Assembly (NCBI RefSeq): GCF_000292245.2
Contig: NZ_ALPT02000032.1
Coordinates: 1 to 50,909, forward strand
Length of the DNA stretch: 50,909 nt
Origin: Alkalihalobacillus alcalophilus ATCC 27647 = CGMCC 1.3604
GTDB lineage: Bacteria; Bacillota; Bacilli; Bacillales; Bacillaceae_D
Direction of reading: 5' to 3'
Shown in pieces: positions 17,459-25,891 of the stretch. The translations under genes were made by a program, and so were the position numbers. Under the pieces are notes generated by a model that was given only the letters and a program-made list of their open reading frames with translations, searched no databases and was not told where the DNA came from. Every line of letters starts with the position of its first letter. Position 1 is the first letter of the stretch.

Positions 17459-17495
17459 AAATGACAAATCTTCTATAAAATAAGATTTGTCATTT
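17459..17495. terminator. Strong bidirectional hairpin
   Basis: AAATGACAAATCTT (17459-17472) pairs perfectly with AAGATTTGTCATTT (17482-17495), 18 bp after the stop of the 53-residue ORF on the minus strand. Confidence 0.75.
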
Positions 17496-17513
17496 AGATG
17501 ATCCCATTGAGAA

Positions 17514-17675
17514 TTATTCACCTTGGCCGCAGCAATTTTTTTTCGCTTTTAAATCGGAATCTGAGGCTGTCATTCTTTTTACTTCTTTTCTAATTACTTC
17601 AGTTCTCGTAATTTGATTAGAGCTCCATCTTTTAACATTTCGAACGGATTTTCTATTTTGATAAAACTTTCTCAT
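17514..17675 (-). CDS. Small basic protein, 53 residues, unknown
   Basis: Begins MRKFYQNRKSVRNVKRW and ends KKNCCGQGE. It has an excellent ribosome site (GGAGGGG, 9 bp before ATG) and is followed by a perfect 14-bp terminator stem, which makes it credible despite its size. Highly basic, with one CC pair close to the C-terminus. CATATTGTA (17701-17709), an exact sigma-K -10, lies 26 bp upstream. Small Cys- and Lys-rich proteins of this type are common in spore coats; no specific family is recognised. Confidence 0.65.
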   Translation of the reverse strand: MRKFYQNRKSVRNVKRWSSNQITRTEVIRKEVKRMTASDSDLKAKKNCCGQGE

Positions 17676-17700
17676 AAGCGCACCCCTCCTTCTTCATACA

Positions 17701-17709
17701 TACAATATG
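17701..17709 (-). promoter_or_regulatory. Sigma-K-like -10 for the 53-residue protein
   Basis: CATATTGTA on the minus strand fits CATANNNTA. There is no AC at the standard distance, so this is partial support only. Confidence 0.35.
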
Positions 17710-17788
17710 TATAGGGCTTCCCCAACTTTTATCTTTTTCTTAAAAATGTGCATTCGCCCGTTTTTACCGAATCGCCTTATCACAATAC

Positions 17789-17815
17789 ACAATCTTGGGG
17801 AATTATCATAATATA
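17789..17815 (+). promoter_or_regulatory. Predicted sigma-K promoter for the coat protein gene
   Basis: AC (17789-17790), 16 bp, CATAATATA (17807-17815), matching AC-N16-CATANNNTA exactly. The coding start is 65 bp downstream. Confidence 0.65.
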
Positions 17816-17879
17816 CAGTAGTCTGAATACCTACTTTCGTTCATTCGAAAAGCAGGTGAAAAAAATAGGAGGTTAAATG

Positions 17880-18557
17880 ATGAAATCCAAAAAACATAAT
17901 ATTTGCATTAATGCAGAAAAAGTTTATGACTGGGTTATGCGTCCTGTTGAAGTGCAACCAATCAGCATCACAAATGCTGATTTAGCAGAATTAACAGCAG
18001 GATTATACGACGCGACTGAGTACGACAATTTCTGTCAATTCTTAACGGCTAATCATCCTTGCTACACAACAAAATGCCGTGTGTTAGAGGATACACTTTA
18101 TACGCAAGAAATTACTCAATCTCACGGTCGTCAAAAGGTTGAAGTCACATTACCAAATGGCGAAACGGTTACTTTATACCGGGTTAAAATTTTAGCAAAG
18201 GGACAAATGGAAATCGCCGTTATGGATGATGATGATTGCTTCACATTAAATGAGCCAGTTGAGTTCTTCACGATTCAAACGTTGTATTTATGTGCTCCAA
18301 AAGGAACATGTGTAGAAGCGTGTATCGTTGAAGGAGAATGTGACGCTGAGTTTGTTTGTACAGAAAACTTCCAGCAATTAGATATTTCTGTAAGCTTATG
18401 CTTAGATGTATTTGTAACTGACTTCGTAAAGATTGAAGTCGAAGCAGCTTACTGTCACCCTCGTAATGAATTACCGATTAATGATGTCGTATGCGGAACT
18501 AAAAAGCGTCCACCAAACTGTGATGTCATCTTCCCAGGAATGACCAAGGATTATTAG
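17880..18557 (+). CDS. Cys-rich morphogenetic spore coat protein (BMQ_0737/SPOCS-like, tentative)
   Basis: A 225-residue protein without signal peptide. The opening NICINAEKVYDWVMRPVEV resembles spore proteins of the DUF3794/SPOCS type grouped as the BMQ_0737 family. Beta-strand segments dominate, and about 15 cysteines lie mostly after residue 115 (CAPKGTCVEACIVEGEC, CTENFQQLDISVSLCL). Such proteins self-assemble and cross-link in the coat. ATG at 17880 is 7 bp after AGGAGG; ATG at 17877 is also possible. A good sigma-K promoter precedes it and a strong terminator follows, so it is a single-gene late mother-cell unit. The family name is from memory of the N-terminal pattern. Confidence 0.65.
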   Translation: MKSKKHNICINAEKVYDWVMRPVEVQPISITNADLAELTAGLYDATEYDNFCQFLTANHPCYTTKCRVLEDTLYTQEITQSHGRQKVEVTLPNGETVTLYRVKILAKGQMEIAVMDDDDCFTLNEPVEFFTIQTLYLCAPKGTCVEACIVEGECDAEFVCTENFQQLDISVSLCLDVFVTDFVKIEVEAAYCHPRNELPINDVVCGTKKRPPNCDVIFPGMTKDY

Positions 18558-18569
18558 AAAGAATGGCAT

Positions 18570-18603
18570 AACGAGGAGAGGGTAACCCCCTCCTCGTTTT
18601 TTT
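18570..18603 (+). terminator. Terminator of the coat protein gene
   Basis: AACGAGGAG (18570-18578) pairs with CTCCTCGTT (18590-18598), extended by GGG/CCC, followed by T7. Confidence 0.9.
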
Positions 18604-18665
18604 CTTCTTAAATCCCTTCACCATACATAGATATATAATAACCATCGATAAATAGGAGGGAGTAT

Positions 18666-19358
18666 ATGTCTAAAACACCTTCAACTACATCATTTCACGA
18701 TAAAGAAATTCAATATAAACAAAAGCTTCTCCATTATCGTTCTGAAGTGACTAAACTAACGAATGAAGGCCAAAAAAAAGACCAACTACTTAAAGAACAG
18801 CAAGATACGATTCTTTCTCTTAAAGAAAAAATAAAGCAGATTCCTCAGGAAATAATGGCAGTCGATCCTAAATTATACGAGGATACTTTTATTATCCAAA
18901 GTTATTTTGCCTATTCAATGATGATCCCTAAGGAAGATCATACTGTCACTATTAAAGGTCATTTTATTATGAAAAACCTTGGCACAACTCCATTACATGA
19001 ACCAATCATTTGTTTTGTTTTCAATCAGCCTAAACTTTCTAATTTAGCAGGAAAAATAAGTCACCCAAAACAGAGAGACTTAAATATGTATTTAATGGAT
19101 GATCAAAACCTCGAACAATCTTGGTCCTTCACCGAAAATCAGTCAAGGAAAGAAGCAAAGAAAACCGGCCAATATTGGCTTCGACCTAATAATATTCAGA
19201 AGTTAGAACCAAATGAAACACTCAGTTTTTCTGATTTTGAAATTGAAATTCCAAAAGGAGTAGATAATCCATCCTTTGTCGTTGATGCTTATATATATGG
19301 CAGAGAAATTTCGGAAGGGAAAAGTGCTGACAATCAAATCATGTGCAATATATTTTAA
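18666..19358 (+). CDS. Coiled-coil plus beta-domain protein, unknown
   Basis: Not a family I recognise (230 residues). Residues 10-60 form a charged coiled coil (YKQKLLHYRSEVTKLTNEG, LLKEQQDTILSLKEKIKQI). From about 70 there is a beta-rich domain reminiscent of an immunoglobulin-like or CARDB-type fold (VTIKGHFIMKNLGTTPL, then PNETLSFSDFEIEIPKG). No signal peptide or membrane segment is present. The ribosome site AGGAGGGAG is strong. It lies between the coat protein gene and yjcA, where B. subtilis has its own coat cluster, so a spore-surface role is plausible. It shares the coiled-coil-first layout with the protein at 16213 but not its sequence. Confidence 0.7.
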   Translation: MSKTPSTTSFHDKEIQYKQKLLHYRSEVTKLTNEGQKKDQLLKEQQDTILSLKEKIKQIPQEIMAVDPKLYEDTFIIQSYFAYSMMIPKEDHTVTIKGHFIMKNLGTTPLHEPIICFVFNQPKLSNLAGKISHPKQRDLNMYLMDDQNLEQSWSFTENQSRKEAKKTGQYWLRPNNIQKLEPNETLSFSDFEIEIPKGVDNPSFVVDAYIYGREISEGKSADNQIMCNIF

Positions 19359-19402
19359 TAAGTAAAAGCTATCGACTCAATGCTCGATAGCTTTTACTTA
19401 TT
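19357..19402. terminator. Perfect 19-bp bidirectional terminator
   Basis: AATAAGTAAAAGCTATCGA (19357-19375) and its exact complement (19384-19402) flank an 8-nt loop, between convergent genes. Confidence 0.9.
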
Positions 19403-19403
19403 A

Positions 19404-19748
19404 TTAACCTTTTAATAACGCTTCTAAAAAGGATGCCACCCCAGCAATAGCAAGTACAATAAAGATTGGCCACATAATCGTAGGTACCCACCAAAATAAT
19501 AGAGCAAATAATATCGCCACCCATAACCCAGAGCACCAATAACAACTAAGGAGCTCACCTATAAATCGTCGTATCCCCTTTCCTCTAGGAGAAACAAACT
19601 CAAAAACCTCACCACTACTCATTTCCTCCTCGCGAATCATTTGAAACGGCTTCCTGAGGAAATTTGTAATTTTATCAAACACGATTAAATGGGTAAATCG
19701 AAAAGTAGCCAAGGCAATAATGACAAACTCCATCCATGACAATTCCAT
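19404..19748 (-). CDS. yjcA: YjcA-like DUF1360 membrane protein
   Basis: A 114-residue protein with a hydrophobic N-terminal segment (VIIALATFRFTHLIVFD) and two C-terminal membrane segments (LWVAILFALLFWWV, MWPIFIVLAIAGVAS), the DUF1360 layout including ELLSCYWCSGLWVA. In B. subtilis YjcA is a sporulation protein encoded beside the cotVWXYZ cluster and upstream of yjcD, and the position here is equivalent. The biochemical function is unknown. Confidence 0.82.
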   Translation of the reverse strand: MELSWMEFVIIALATFRFTHLIVFDKITNFLRKPFQMIREEEMSSGEVFEFVSPRGKGIRRFIGELLSCYWCSGLWVAILFALLFWWVPTIMWPIFIVLAIAGVASFLEALLKG

Positions 19749-19880
19749 ATTATCAACCCTCTTAATAAATTGAATTCACTTCCTATATATATACGTTGCT
19801 TTTATAAGATTGATATTGCATTTGCGAAAAAGATGAGTATTTTTTACACACCATCCCCGACCAACGCACTCTCCCCAACA

Positions 19881-19922
19881 AAAAAAACAGGCCAACAAAG
19901 TTAATCCTTTGCTAGCCTGTTC
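19881..19922 (-). terminator. Terminator of fabI
   Basis: AACAGGCTAGCAAAG/CTTTGTTGGCCTGTT stem with one mismatch on the minus strand, followed by a run of T. Confidence 0.85.
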
Positions 19923-19933
19923 TTCTTTCGTTA

Positions 19934-20713
19934 TTATAGCGATAAAATATTGTAGCCACCATCTACGTGTAGCAGCTCTCCTGTAATACCACGAGCTAAA
20001 TCACTCATTAAGAATAAAGCTGTATCGCCAACTTCTTCCTGTGTTGTTGTTTTGCGTAAAGGTGCTCTTTCTTCGATTTCTTTTAAGACATCGTTAAACC
20101 CACCAATTCCTTTTGCTGCTAAAGTACGAATAGGTCCAGCTGAAATCGCATTAACACGAATGCCATCTTTTCCGAGGTCATTCGCTAAATATTTAACACT
20201 CGCATCAAGCGAAGCTTTGGCAACTCCCATGACATTGTAGTTACGGACTACTTTTTCTCCACCTAAGTATGTCAATGTAACGACGCTTCCACCTTCTGTC
20301 ATTAATGGTCGAGCTGCTTTCATAACCGCCGTTAGTGAGTAGGCACTAACATTATGAGCTAACAAAAAGCCGTCTCTTGTTGTATTTAAATATTCCCCTT
20401 CAAGCTCTTCTTTATTAGCAAATGCGATACAATGAGCGATACCGTGAATAACACCAACTTCTGCTTTAATTTCAGCAAACGTTTTTTCAATTTCTGCATC
20501 ATCTGTCACATCACATGGTAAAATTAAATGACCTTCGTTATCTAATGTTTCAGCTAAACTACGGACATTTTTTTCTAAACGCTCTCCTGCAAAAGTAAAA
20601 ATTAAGCGAGCTCCTGCTTTTGATAACGATTGAGCGATTCCCCATGCAATACTTCTTTTATTCGCCACACCCATTACCACATATGTACGGCCCGTTAACG
20701 ACAATTCAATCAT
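19934..20713 (-). CDS. fabI: Enoyl-[acyl-carrier-protein] reductase FabI
   Basis: A 259-residue short-chain dehydrogenase catalysing the last reduction of fatty-acid elongation. The N-terminal cofactor motif is VVMGVANKRSIAWGIA (residues 12-27). The active-site Tyr-x6-Lys is in YNVMGVAKASLD (near 157), and AISAGPIRTLAAKGI and the C-terminal GGYNILSL are typical of FabI. The ribosome site is GGAGGG. The FapR-type operator at 20745-20761, 31 bp before the start, indicates repression that malonyl-CoA would relieve. Confidence 0.96.
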   Translation of the reverse strand: MIELSLTGRTYVVMGVANKRSIAWGIAQSLSKAGARLIFTFAGERLEKNVRSLAETLDNEGHLILPCDVTDDAEIEKTFAEIKAEVGVIHGIAHCIAFANKEELEGEYLNTTRDGFLLAHNVSAYSLTAVMKAARPLMTEGGSVVTLTYLGGEKVVRNYNVMGVAKASLDASVKYLANDLGKDGIRVNAISAGPIRTLAAKGIGGFNDVLKEIEERAPLRKTTTQEEVGDTALFLMSDLARGITGELLHVDGGYNILSL

Positions 20714-20744
20714 TGAATTCCCTCCATTTGATTAATAGTAGTTA

Positions 20745-20761
20745 TTAGTATCAAGTACTAA
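20745..20761 (-). promoter_or_regulatory. FapR operator upstream of fabI
   Basis: On the minus strand TTAGTACTTGATACTAA differs at a single central position from the FapR consensus TTAGTACCTGATACTAA as I recall it. FapR represses fatty-acid and phospholipid genes, fabI included, in B. subtilis. The site overlaps the probable promoter. Confidence 0.85.
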
Positions 20762-20928
20762 TTTTTATTTTACCATAATTCCTTTTCACTGAATAGCCTT
20801 TCATTAAGATGCTACCCTTTATTCACATTTGCTACTTATTAATTAAACTTTTTTCACAAAATACAACACAAGTTCTATCTCATCCACACTTCCACTCGAC
20901 CTAATAATAACTAAAAACAACTTAAAAA

Positions 20929-20960
20929 AAACATCAGATGAATCCATTCACCTGATGTTT
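20929..20960 (-). terminator. Terminator of the antiporter gene
   Basis: AAACATCAG (20929-20937) pairs with CTGATGTTT (20952-20960); on the minus strand it is followed by T-rich sequence. Confidence 0.8.
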
Positions 20961-20969
20961 TACTCTTTT

Positions 20970-23027
20970 TTAAGAATGATAAGCTTTAGGATTTAAAACA
21001 CTTTTTGGTGCTTCAATCCCTTTTGTTCCTCTTGAATCAACATGCTTTTCTTCTGGAGAATAGAGGACAATAAAACTTTCTGATGCTGTTTTTGATAAGT
21101 TTCTCGGTAAATTCTCTAGTTGCGGGTCCCAACCGAGAGTCCCTTTCCTTGTACTTAAAGCGATGACGAGATCATCTTTTTTCAGCTTATCCAATCGTTC
21201 ATAAAATAGATCCCATTCTTCTAATTTTTCAAACGTTAAGTTTAAACTAGAATTAGAAGTAGCATAAGCTTCCTTATAATGAGCGATTTCATCGTTAATG
21301 ATTATACAATGAATCGACATTCCAAGTTCAGTAGCGAAAGTTCTAATCACATCCATAGCCGCATAAAACCCAGCTTTATGAGTATAACCTGTTGGTACAA
21401 CGACAACTAACCGTTTCATTGTATTTATAGGATATTCGATTTTAGTCACGAGAATCGTTTGTGTTGAACGCTCAAGAAGTTGATCCAATACACTCCCAAA
21501 AATTCGTTGTGGAGTCGATAATTTTCCATTCCAACCAATAACAGCCGTCGTAATTCGACTTTCCTCCATCGCACGGATCATACCGGTCGCGATATTTCGA
21601 TCGACACGAGTGAGCGTTTGAACAGGTACTTCCGCCCCCGCCCCATAACTAACGGCTTCATTTAAAACCTTTTCTGCCTTCACTAATGTTTCGGATGAAT
21701 TTTCACCACTTTGGGCAACACTCAACGCATATAATGGTTCCTTTGAATTTCCCCGAACAATAAAAGCTAAATCTAATAGCGATTGTAACGTATGCGGATT
21801 TGCTACAGGAATCATCACACGCTCTGGAGCTTGATTTGATTCATATGGTCTTTTCTCTTCAAGCAACGCTAGAACTTTTGAGTATTTTTCTACTAAGAAC
21901 GGTCCAATTAAACATGTAATTAAAATTTTTATAATCATGGCGTTTACGACCGCTTCACCTAATAAACCTAATTCATATCCGACCATTGTTGCCGCTAAAG
22001 TCGCTGCCGCTTGTGGAACAGATAAACCAAACATTAAAATTTGTTCTGCTTTCGAATAGTTATAAATTTTTCCAGTAATGATCGCCGCTAATAACTTTCC
22101 GAGGATAACAAATACGACGACGATCCCTGCCATTATCCATGTATCAGGATCTGTTAAAATGACCCTTAAATCAACTAACATCCCAACCGATAAGAGGAAG
22201 AACGGAATAAAAATCGAATTCCCAACAAACTTTATCCGATTCATTAATGTTCCTTGCTCAACGATAAAGCGATTAAGCGCCAGACCAGCAAGGAAAGCAC
22301 CAATAATCGCTTCTATACCTGCTAGAGTTGCTCCATAAGCCGTTACGAATAAAACCGACATCACAAAAACAAACTCGGAATTGCCTTCACTTCCTAAAGT
22401 CCGGAAGAAAAATTTAGAAATTCTAGGTACTATTAAAAAGACAGCAAGAACAAAAATCAGCAAGGAGATGACCATTGTCACCCAAAACTCAGCATTGAGC
22501 ACTCCATGTGAAGCACCAGCAACTACGGCTAAGATTAAGAATGCGGTTGTATCTGTAATAATCGTTCCACTAATCGTTGTCGTAACCGCTTTATTTTTGG
22601 ATACACCTAACCGGCTCGCGATCGGGTATGCTAACAACGTATGTGAACCAATAATGGAACCTATTAAAATCGCTGCGAGTAAAGAATAGCCGATTAATAA
22701 TGTCGAGACCGTTCCTAAAATAAAAGGAATAAGAAAGGACAATGTCCCGAACGTTAAACTTCGATTTCGATATTTTTTAAAACCATCTAAATCAATTTCT
22801 AATCCGGCGATAAAAAAGATAAAATGAAGGCCAACTGCCCCTAATAACAATATCGTCGAATCTCTTGCTAATAAACCTAAACCATTGGGTCCAATGATGA
22901 GACCTGCTAGGATTAACCCAATTATTCCTGTCACTTTAAATTTAGCCATAATTAGTGGAGCAATTAAGAAGATAACCATGGCAATAGCAAATATTAAGAC
23001 AGGATCTGTTACAGGTTGAGCAAACAC
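20970..23027 (-). CDS. CPA2-family cation/proton antiporter (YjbQ-related) with C-terminal nucleotide-binding-like domain
   Basis: A 685-residue membrane protein. Residues 1-390 hold 11-12 hydrophobic segments of a Na+/H+ or K+/H+ exchanger (FIFFIAGLEIDLDGF, SLIGSIIGSHTLLAYP-type motifs, IEAIIGAFLAGLALN). The remaining about 290 residues are soluble, with two segments resembling tandem universal-stress-protein folds (RVMIPVANPHTLQSLLDLAF and MKRLVVVVPTGYTHKAGFYA). B. subtilis YjbQ (CPA2) lies near the same place but has a different tail. The start is GTG with only a weak GAAGGTG site, so the exact N-terminus is uncertain. It is transcribed divergently from the next gene. Confidence 0.82.
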   Translation of the reverse strand: MFAQPVTDPVLIFAIAMVIFLIAPLIMAKFKVTGIIGLILAGLIIGPNGLGLLARDSTILLLGAVGLHFIFFIAGLEIDLDGFKKYRNRSLTFGTLSFLIPFILGTVSTLLIGYSLLAAILIGSIIGSHTLLAYPIASRLGVSKNKAVTTTISGTIITDTTAFLILAVVAGASHGVLNAEFWVTMVISLLIFVLAVFLIVPRISKFFFRTLGSEGNSEFVFVMSVLFVTAYGATLAGIEAIIGAFLAGLALNRFIVEQGTLMNRIKFVGNSIFIPFFLLSVGMLVDLRVILTDPDTWIMAGIVVVFVILGKLLAAIITGKIYNYSKAEQILMFGLSVPQAAATLAATMVGYELGLLGEAVVNAMIIKILITCLIGPFLVEKYSKVLALLEEKRPYESNQAPERVMIPVANPHTLQSLLDLAFIVRGNSKEPLYALSVAQSGENSSETLVKAEKVLNEAVSYGAGAEVPVQTLTRVDRNIATGMIRAMEESRITTAVIGWNGKLSTPQRIFGSVLDQLLERSTQTILVTKIEYPINTMKRLVVVVPTGYTHKAGFYAAMDVIRTFATELGMSIHCIIINDEIAHYKEAYATSNSSLNLTFEKLEEWDLFYERLDKLKKDDLVIALSTRKGTLGWDPQLENLPRNLSKTASESFIVLYSPEEKHVDSRGTKGIEAPKSVLNPKAYHS

Positions 23028-23295
23028 TTAATCCACACCTTCCGTTCATTCTTCTAAATCATTTATTTTTATTATCATTTTTCACTACTAGATTCAAATA
23101 TCTTCTAATCATAAAAATGGTCCGAAGAAAAGTCAATCATTTTTTTAGATAGTCTCTTATAGACGATGCCACTTAAGTGTATCTCTTTCTTTTAAACACC
23201 CGTTAAACTATTAATATTTTCGTTTCACTTAAGCTAAAAGAGGGTATCGTACACTTATCAAAGGATTGCTTTTTATTTTAAAAGAGGTGATAATA

Positions 23296-23643
23296 TTGGG
23301 GTTAAGTCCAGAACAAGAGAGGCGAAAAGTTCCTCCTACATATCGCGAAGACCAAAAAAGAACTGAACAAAATGAACGCTTTGAAAAAATCGTTGATAAG
23401 TTAGATGAAATAACGACTAAAGGTCTTTTAAAAGACATGGCCTATCATTTTTCTGATAAAAAAGAAGTGATCAAGGTTAATTTTATTGCCGGTCTTTCAC
23501 GTGGAGTTGGCTTAACATTAGGAACTGCAATATTTATCGGGATTTTCATTTTCCTTCTTATTCAAATGAGTTCATTACCGGTTATCGGTCAATGGGTAGC
23601 CGAGTTTTTGGAGATGGTAGAAAATTACAGAACACAAATTTAA
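23296..23643 (+). CDS. DUF5665-like small membrane protein
   Basis: A 115-residue protein with a charged N-terminal half (PEQERRKVPPTYREDQKRTE) and one hydrophobic hairpin (LTLGTAIFIGIFIFLLIQ). The segment KVNFIAGLSRGVGLTLG matches the pattern I associate with DUF5665. TTG at 23296 is preferred: AAGAGGTGA is 8 bp upstream, whereas the ATG at 23266 would put that site inside the gene. It precedes a DUF948-type gene by 30 bp on the same strand. Confidence 0.65.
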   Translation: MGLSPEQERRKVPPTYREDQKRTEQNERFEKIVDKLDEITTKGLLKDMAYHFSDKKEVIKVNFIAGLSRGVGLTLGTAIFIGIFIFLLIQMSSLPVIGQWVAEFLEMVENYRTQI

Positions 23644-23673
23644 TGTGTCTAAATAAAATTAGAGGTGATCAAA

Positions 23674-24088
23674 ATGGAATGGTTAGGTATTGGAGTACTC
23701 ATTTTAGCAATTGCCATCGCAGTCGGCATCGGTTTCTTAATTCCTGTTTTAAACAAGCTCACAAAAACACTTGATAACACGGCTCAAGTAATCGGCCAAG
23801 CCGAAAAAAGCTTAGAAGATATTACAGGAGAAGTAAAACTTGTTCTTTATAACACAAATGAAACGTTATTAGATGTCAATCAAAAAGTGAAAAAGTTAGA
23901 TCCTATTTTTGATACTATTGAAGATGCCGGGAATGCGACCCATCATTTAACCGCAACATTAGCTCAATTCACAGATAAAAAAAATGAAAAATGTCAAAGA
24001 TGGCATTGACGTCACCAAGCAAAAAAATGTCAAAGGACTCGTCCGTGCCGCAGCATTCTTTTATTATTTACGTAAAAAGAAGAAATGA
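23674..24088 (+). CDS. DUF948 (YtxG-like) membrane-anchored protein, frame broken near C-terminus
   Basis: One N-terminal membrane segment (IGVLILAIAIAVGIGFLIP) is followed by an amphipathic helical region (LNKLTKTLDNTAQVIGQAEK), the DUF948 layout, like the YtxG general-stress protein. As written the frame stops at 24009. Removing one A from the A8 run at 23977-23984 continues it to 24088 and adds a tail ending VRAAAFFYYLRKKKK, which is how these proteins normally end. The ATG at 23674 follows AGAGGTGATC; a GTG nine bases upstream lies inside that site. Either the run is mis-sequenced or the protein is truncated by about 25 residues. Confidence 0.75.
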
Positions 24089-24089
24089 A

Positions 24090-24137
24090 AACAGACTAGC
24101 AAAGTTCAAAAAAAGAGCTTTGCTAGTCTGTTTTTTG
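24090..24137. terminator. Bidirectional terminator
   Basis: AACAGACTAGCAAAG (24090-24104) pairs perfectly with CTTTGCTAGTCTGTT (24118-24132), then T-run, between convergent genes. Confidence 0.9.
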
Positions 24138-24173
24138 GAATGAGTTTCAACTTCAGTGAAGAACTCTTTGCCC

Positions 24174-25085
24174 CTATGACAAACCCAAGTTCTGCTTTAA
24201 CTGCCACATATCTTTTGGCATCTCTGCTTTAATAAGGAGCTGTTCGTTTGTAAATGGATGCACGAGCTCAAGTTTATAACAATGGAGGGCTTGCCTTGGT
24301 ATGAAATTTAAATGCCCGCCATATAAATCATCTCCACATAAAGGATAACCGCGTGAAGAAAAATGAACTCTAATTTGATGAGTTCGTCCGGTTTCTAGCT
24401 CAATCCGAACATAAGAATACTGCTCACTTTGTGCGATCACTTCATAATGTGTTCTCGCCCTTTGCCCGGCTGGATGCACCATTCTTTCGATAATGCTATC
24501 TAGTTTCCTCGCAATTGGGGCATCAATAACCCCTTGTCTTGGTGTTACACACCCTTCGACAATCGCTTCATAATAGCGTTTTAACCTTTTATCCTGCTGT
24601 AGTTTCGATAATTTATCATGGGCAAGTCGATGTTTGGCCACGACTAATAAACCTGAAGTGTCCTTATCAAGACGATTCACCGCATGAAACGTTGCCGCAA
24701 TTCCCTTTTGCTCATAATAACCGAGCACTGCATTTGCTAAAGTACCCGTTGGATGTTCTTTAGATGGAATCGTCAACATTTGAATATCTTTATTAATAAT
24801 TAATAAATGCTCATCTTCATAGCAAATATCCAGATTTTTATTTTCAGGCGACAAATTGGCACTCGGTGTTTCACTCGGTAAGATAATCCTTACTTTATCC
24901 CCCTCATATAAAATCGCCCTCACCGTTTTCTCCTGCTCATTCACAACAATTCTTCCATCTTGATGCTTAATTTTTGCCAGGGTTCGACGTGAGATTTGTT
25001 GCCTTTCTAATAAAAAATCTCTTAATAACCTGCCTTCATCTTCTTTTGTTACAGTCCATGCTAATTGAACTTGCTCTTTATTCAC
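24174..25085 (-). CDS. yjbO: RluD-family 23S rRNA/tRNA pseudouridine synthase (YjbO)
   Basis: A 303-residue RluA/RluD-type pseudouridine synthase. Residues 1-80 form an S4-like RNA-binding domain (LLRDFLLERQQISRRTLAKI). The catalytic aspartate is in VNRLDKDTSGLLVVAK (near 145), and GRTHQIRVHFSSRGYP marks the conserved C-terminal strand. The GTG start overlaps the NAD kinase stop by 8 bp (GTGAATAA) after AAGGAG, so the two genes are translationally coupled, as in B. subtilis ppnK-yjbO. Confidence 0.9.
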   Translation of the reverse strand: MNKEQVQLAWTVTKEDEGRLLRDFLLERQQISRRTLAKIKHQDGRIVVNEQEKTVRAILYEGDKVRIILPSETPSANLSPENKNLDICYEDEHLLIINKDIQMLTIPSKEHPTGTLANAVLGYYEQKGIAATFHAVNRLDKDTSGLLVVAKHRLAHDKLSKLQQDKRLKRYYEAIVEGCVTPRQGVIDAPIARKLDSIIERMVHPAGQRARTHYEVIAQSEQYSYVRIELETGRTHQIRVHFSSRGYPLCGDDLYGGHLNFIPRQALHCYKLELVHPFTNEQLLIKAEMPKDMWQLKQNLGLS

Positions 25086-25869
25086 CGATAAAGGACTCCT
25101 TCACCCTTTTCCAAAATGGGAATGGACGAAAACGAGCAAATCGAATTTTTTCATCCGCGACCCGACATTGAATCGAAACAATGTCTTCAAAAATAGGGTT
25201 ATAATGATCAATCGAAACTTGAACATGGACTTTATTTAAAGGTTTTAATAAACAAGTATGATGCTGAGGTAAAACAAGGGGCGAACCAACCGTACGATAG
25301 ACACGATTATTAATGGAAGCCATCTCTGCAATTTGAATGGATGCGAGTGATGGATGTAAAATCGCTCCACCTAATGCTTTATTATAAGCTGTACTTCCAG
25401 AAGGAGTCGAAATACATAAGCCATCTCCTCGAAAAATTTCAAATGCCTCGCCTTTAATTTCAACACTGCTAACAAGCGAACCTTCTATACTTTTAACAGT
25501 ACATTCATTTAAGGCTAAATGGCGTGTCTCTTTATGACCTTTGGACACGATAATCACTTCAAGCAATGGATATTCGACAACATGATAAGGTGTTTTCGCA
25601 ATATGAATGACAAGCTTTTCCACTTCTTCTGGCATCCAATCGGCATAAAAGCCTAAATGACCCGTATGTATCCCAACGAATGCTGTATCTTCAAGACGAT
25701 GGCTATAATCATGGAAAGCTTGTAAGAGCGTGCCATCCCCACCAACTGTAATAACTAAATCAGGCTCATCTTCATTTAAATATAATCCAAAGTCAAGAAG
25801 ATACGTTTCAATTCGTTGCTTAAGTGTATTTGAAACGTCATCTCCCCGAGAAGTGACTGCAAATTTCAT
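25078..25869 (-). CDS. ppnK: NAD kinase
   Basis: A 263-residue ATP-NAD kinase that makes NADP. The signature GGDGTLL (near residue 45) contains the catalytic aspartate, followed by GIHTGHLGF, ALNECTV and DGLCISTPSGSTAYNKALGG. The start at 25869 follows GGAGGT by 7 bp; a longer frame starting at 25887 would include the site. It sits between the alarmone synthetase (23 bp gap) and yjbO (overlap) in the conserved leftward operon. Confidence 0.95.
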   Translation of the reverse strand: MKFAVTSRGDDVSNTLKQRIETYLLDFGLYLNEDEPDLVITVGGDGTLLQAFHDYSHRLEDTAFVGIHTGHLGFYADWMPEEVEKLVIHIAKTPYHVVEYPLLEVIIVSKGHKETRHLALNECTVKSIEGSLVSSVEIKGEAFEIFRGDGLCISTPSGSTAYNKALGGAILHPSLASIQIAEMASINNRVYRTVGSPLVLPQHHTCLLKPLNKVHVQVSIDHYNPIFEDIVSIQCRVADEKIRFARFRPFPFWKRVKESFIGE

Positions 25870-25891
25870 CGTTTTACCTCCATCCAAAAAG

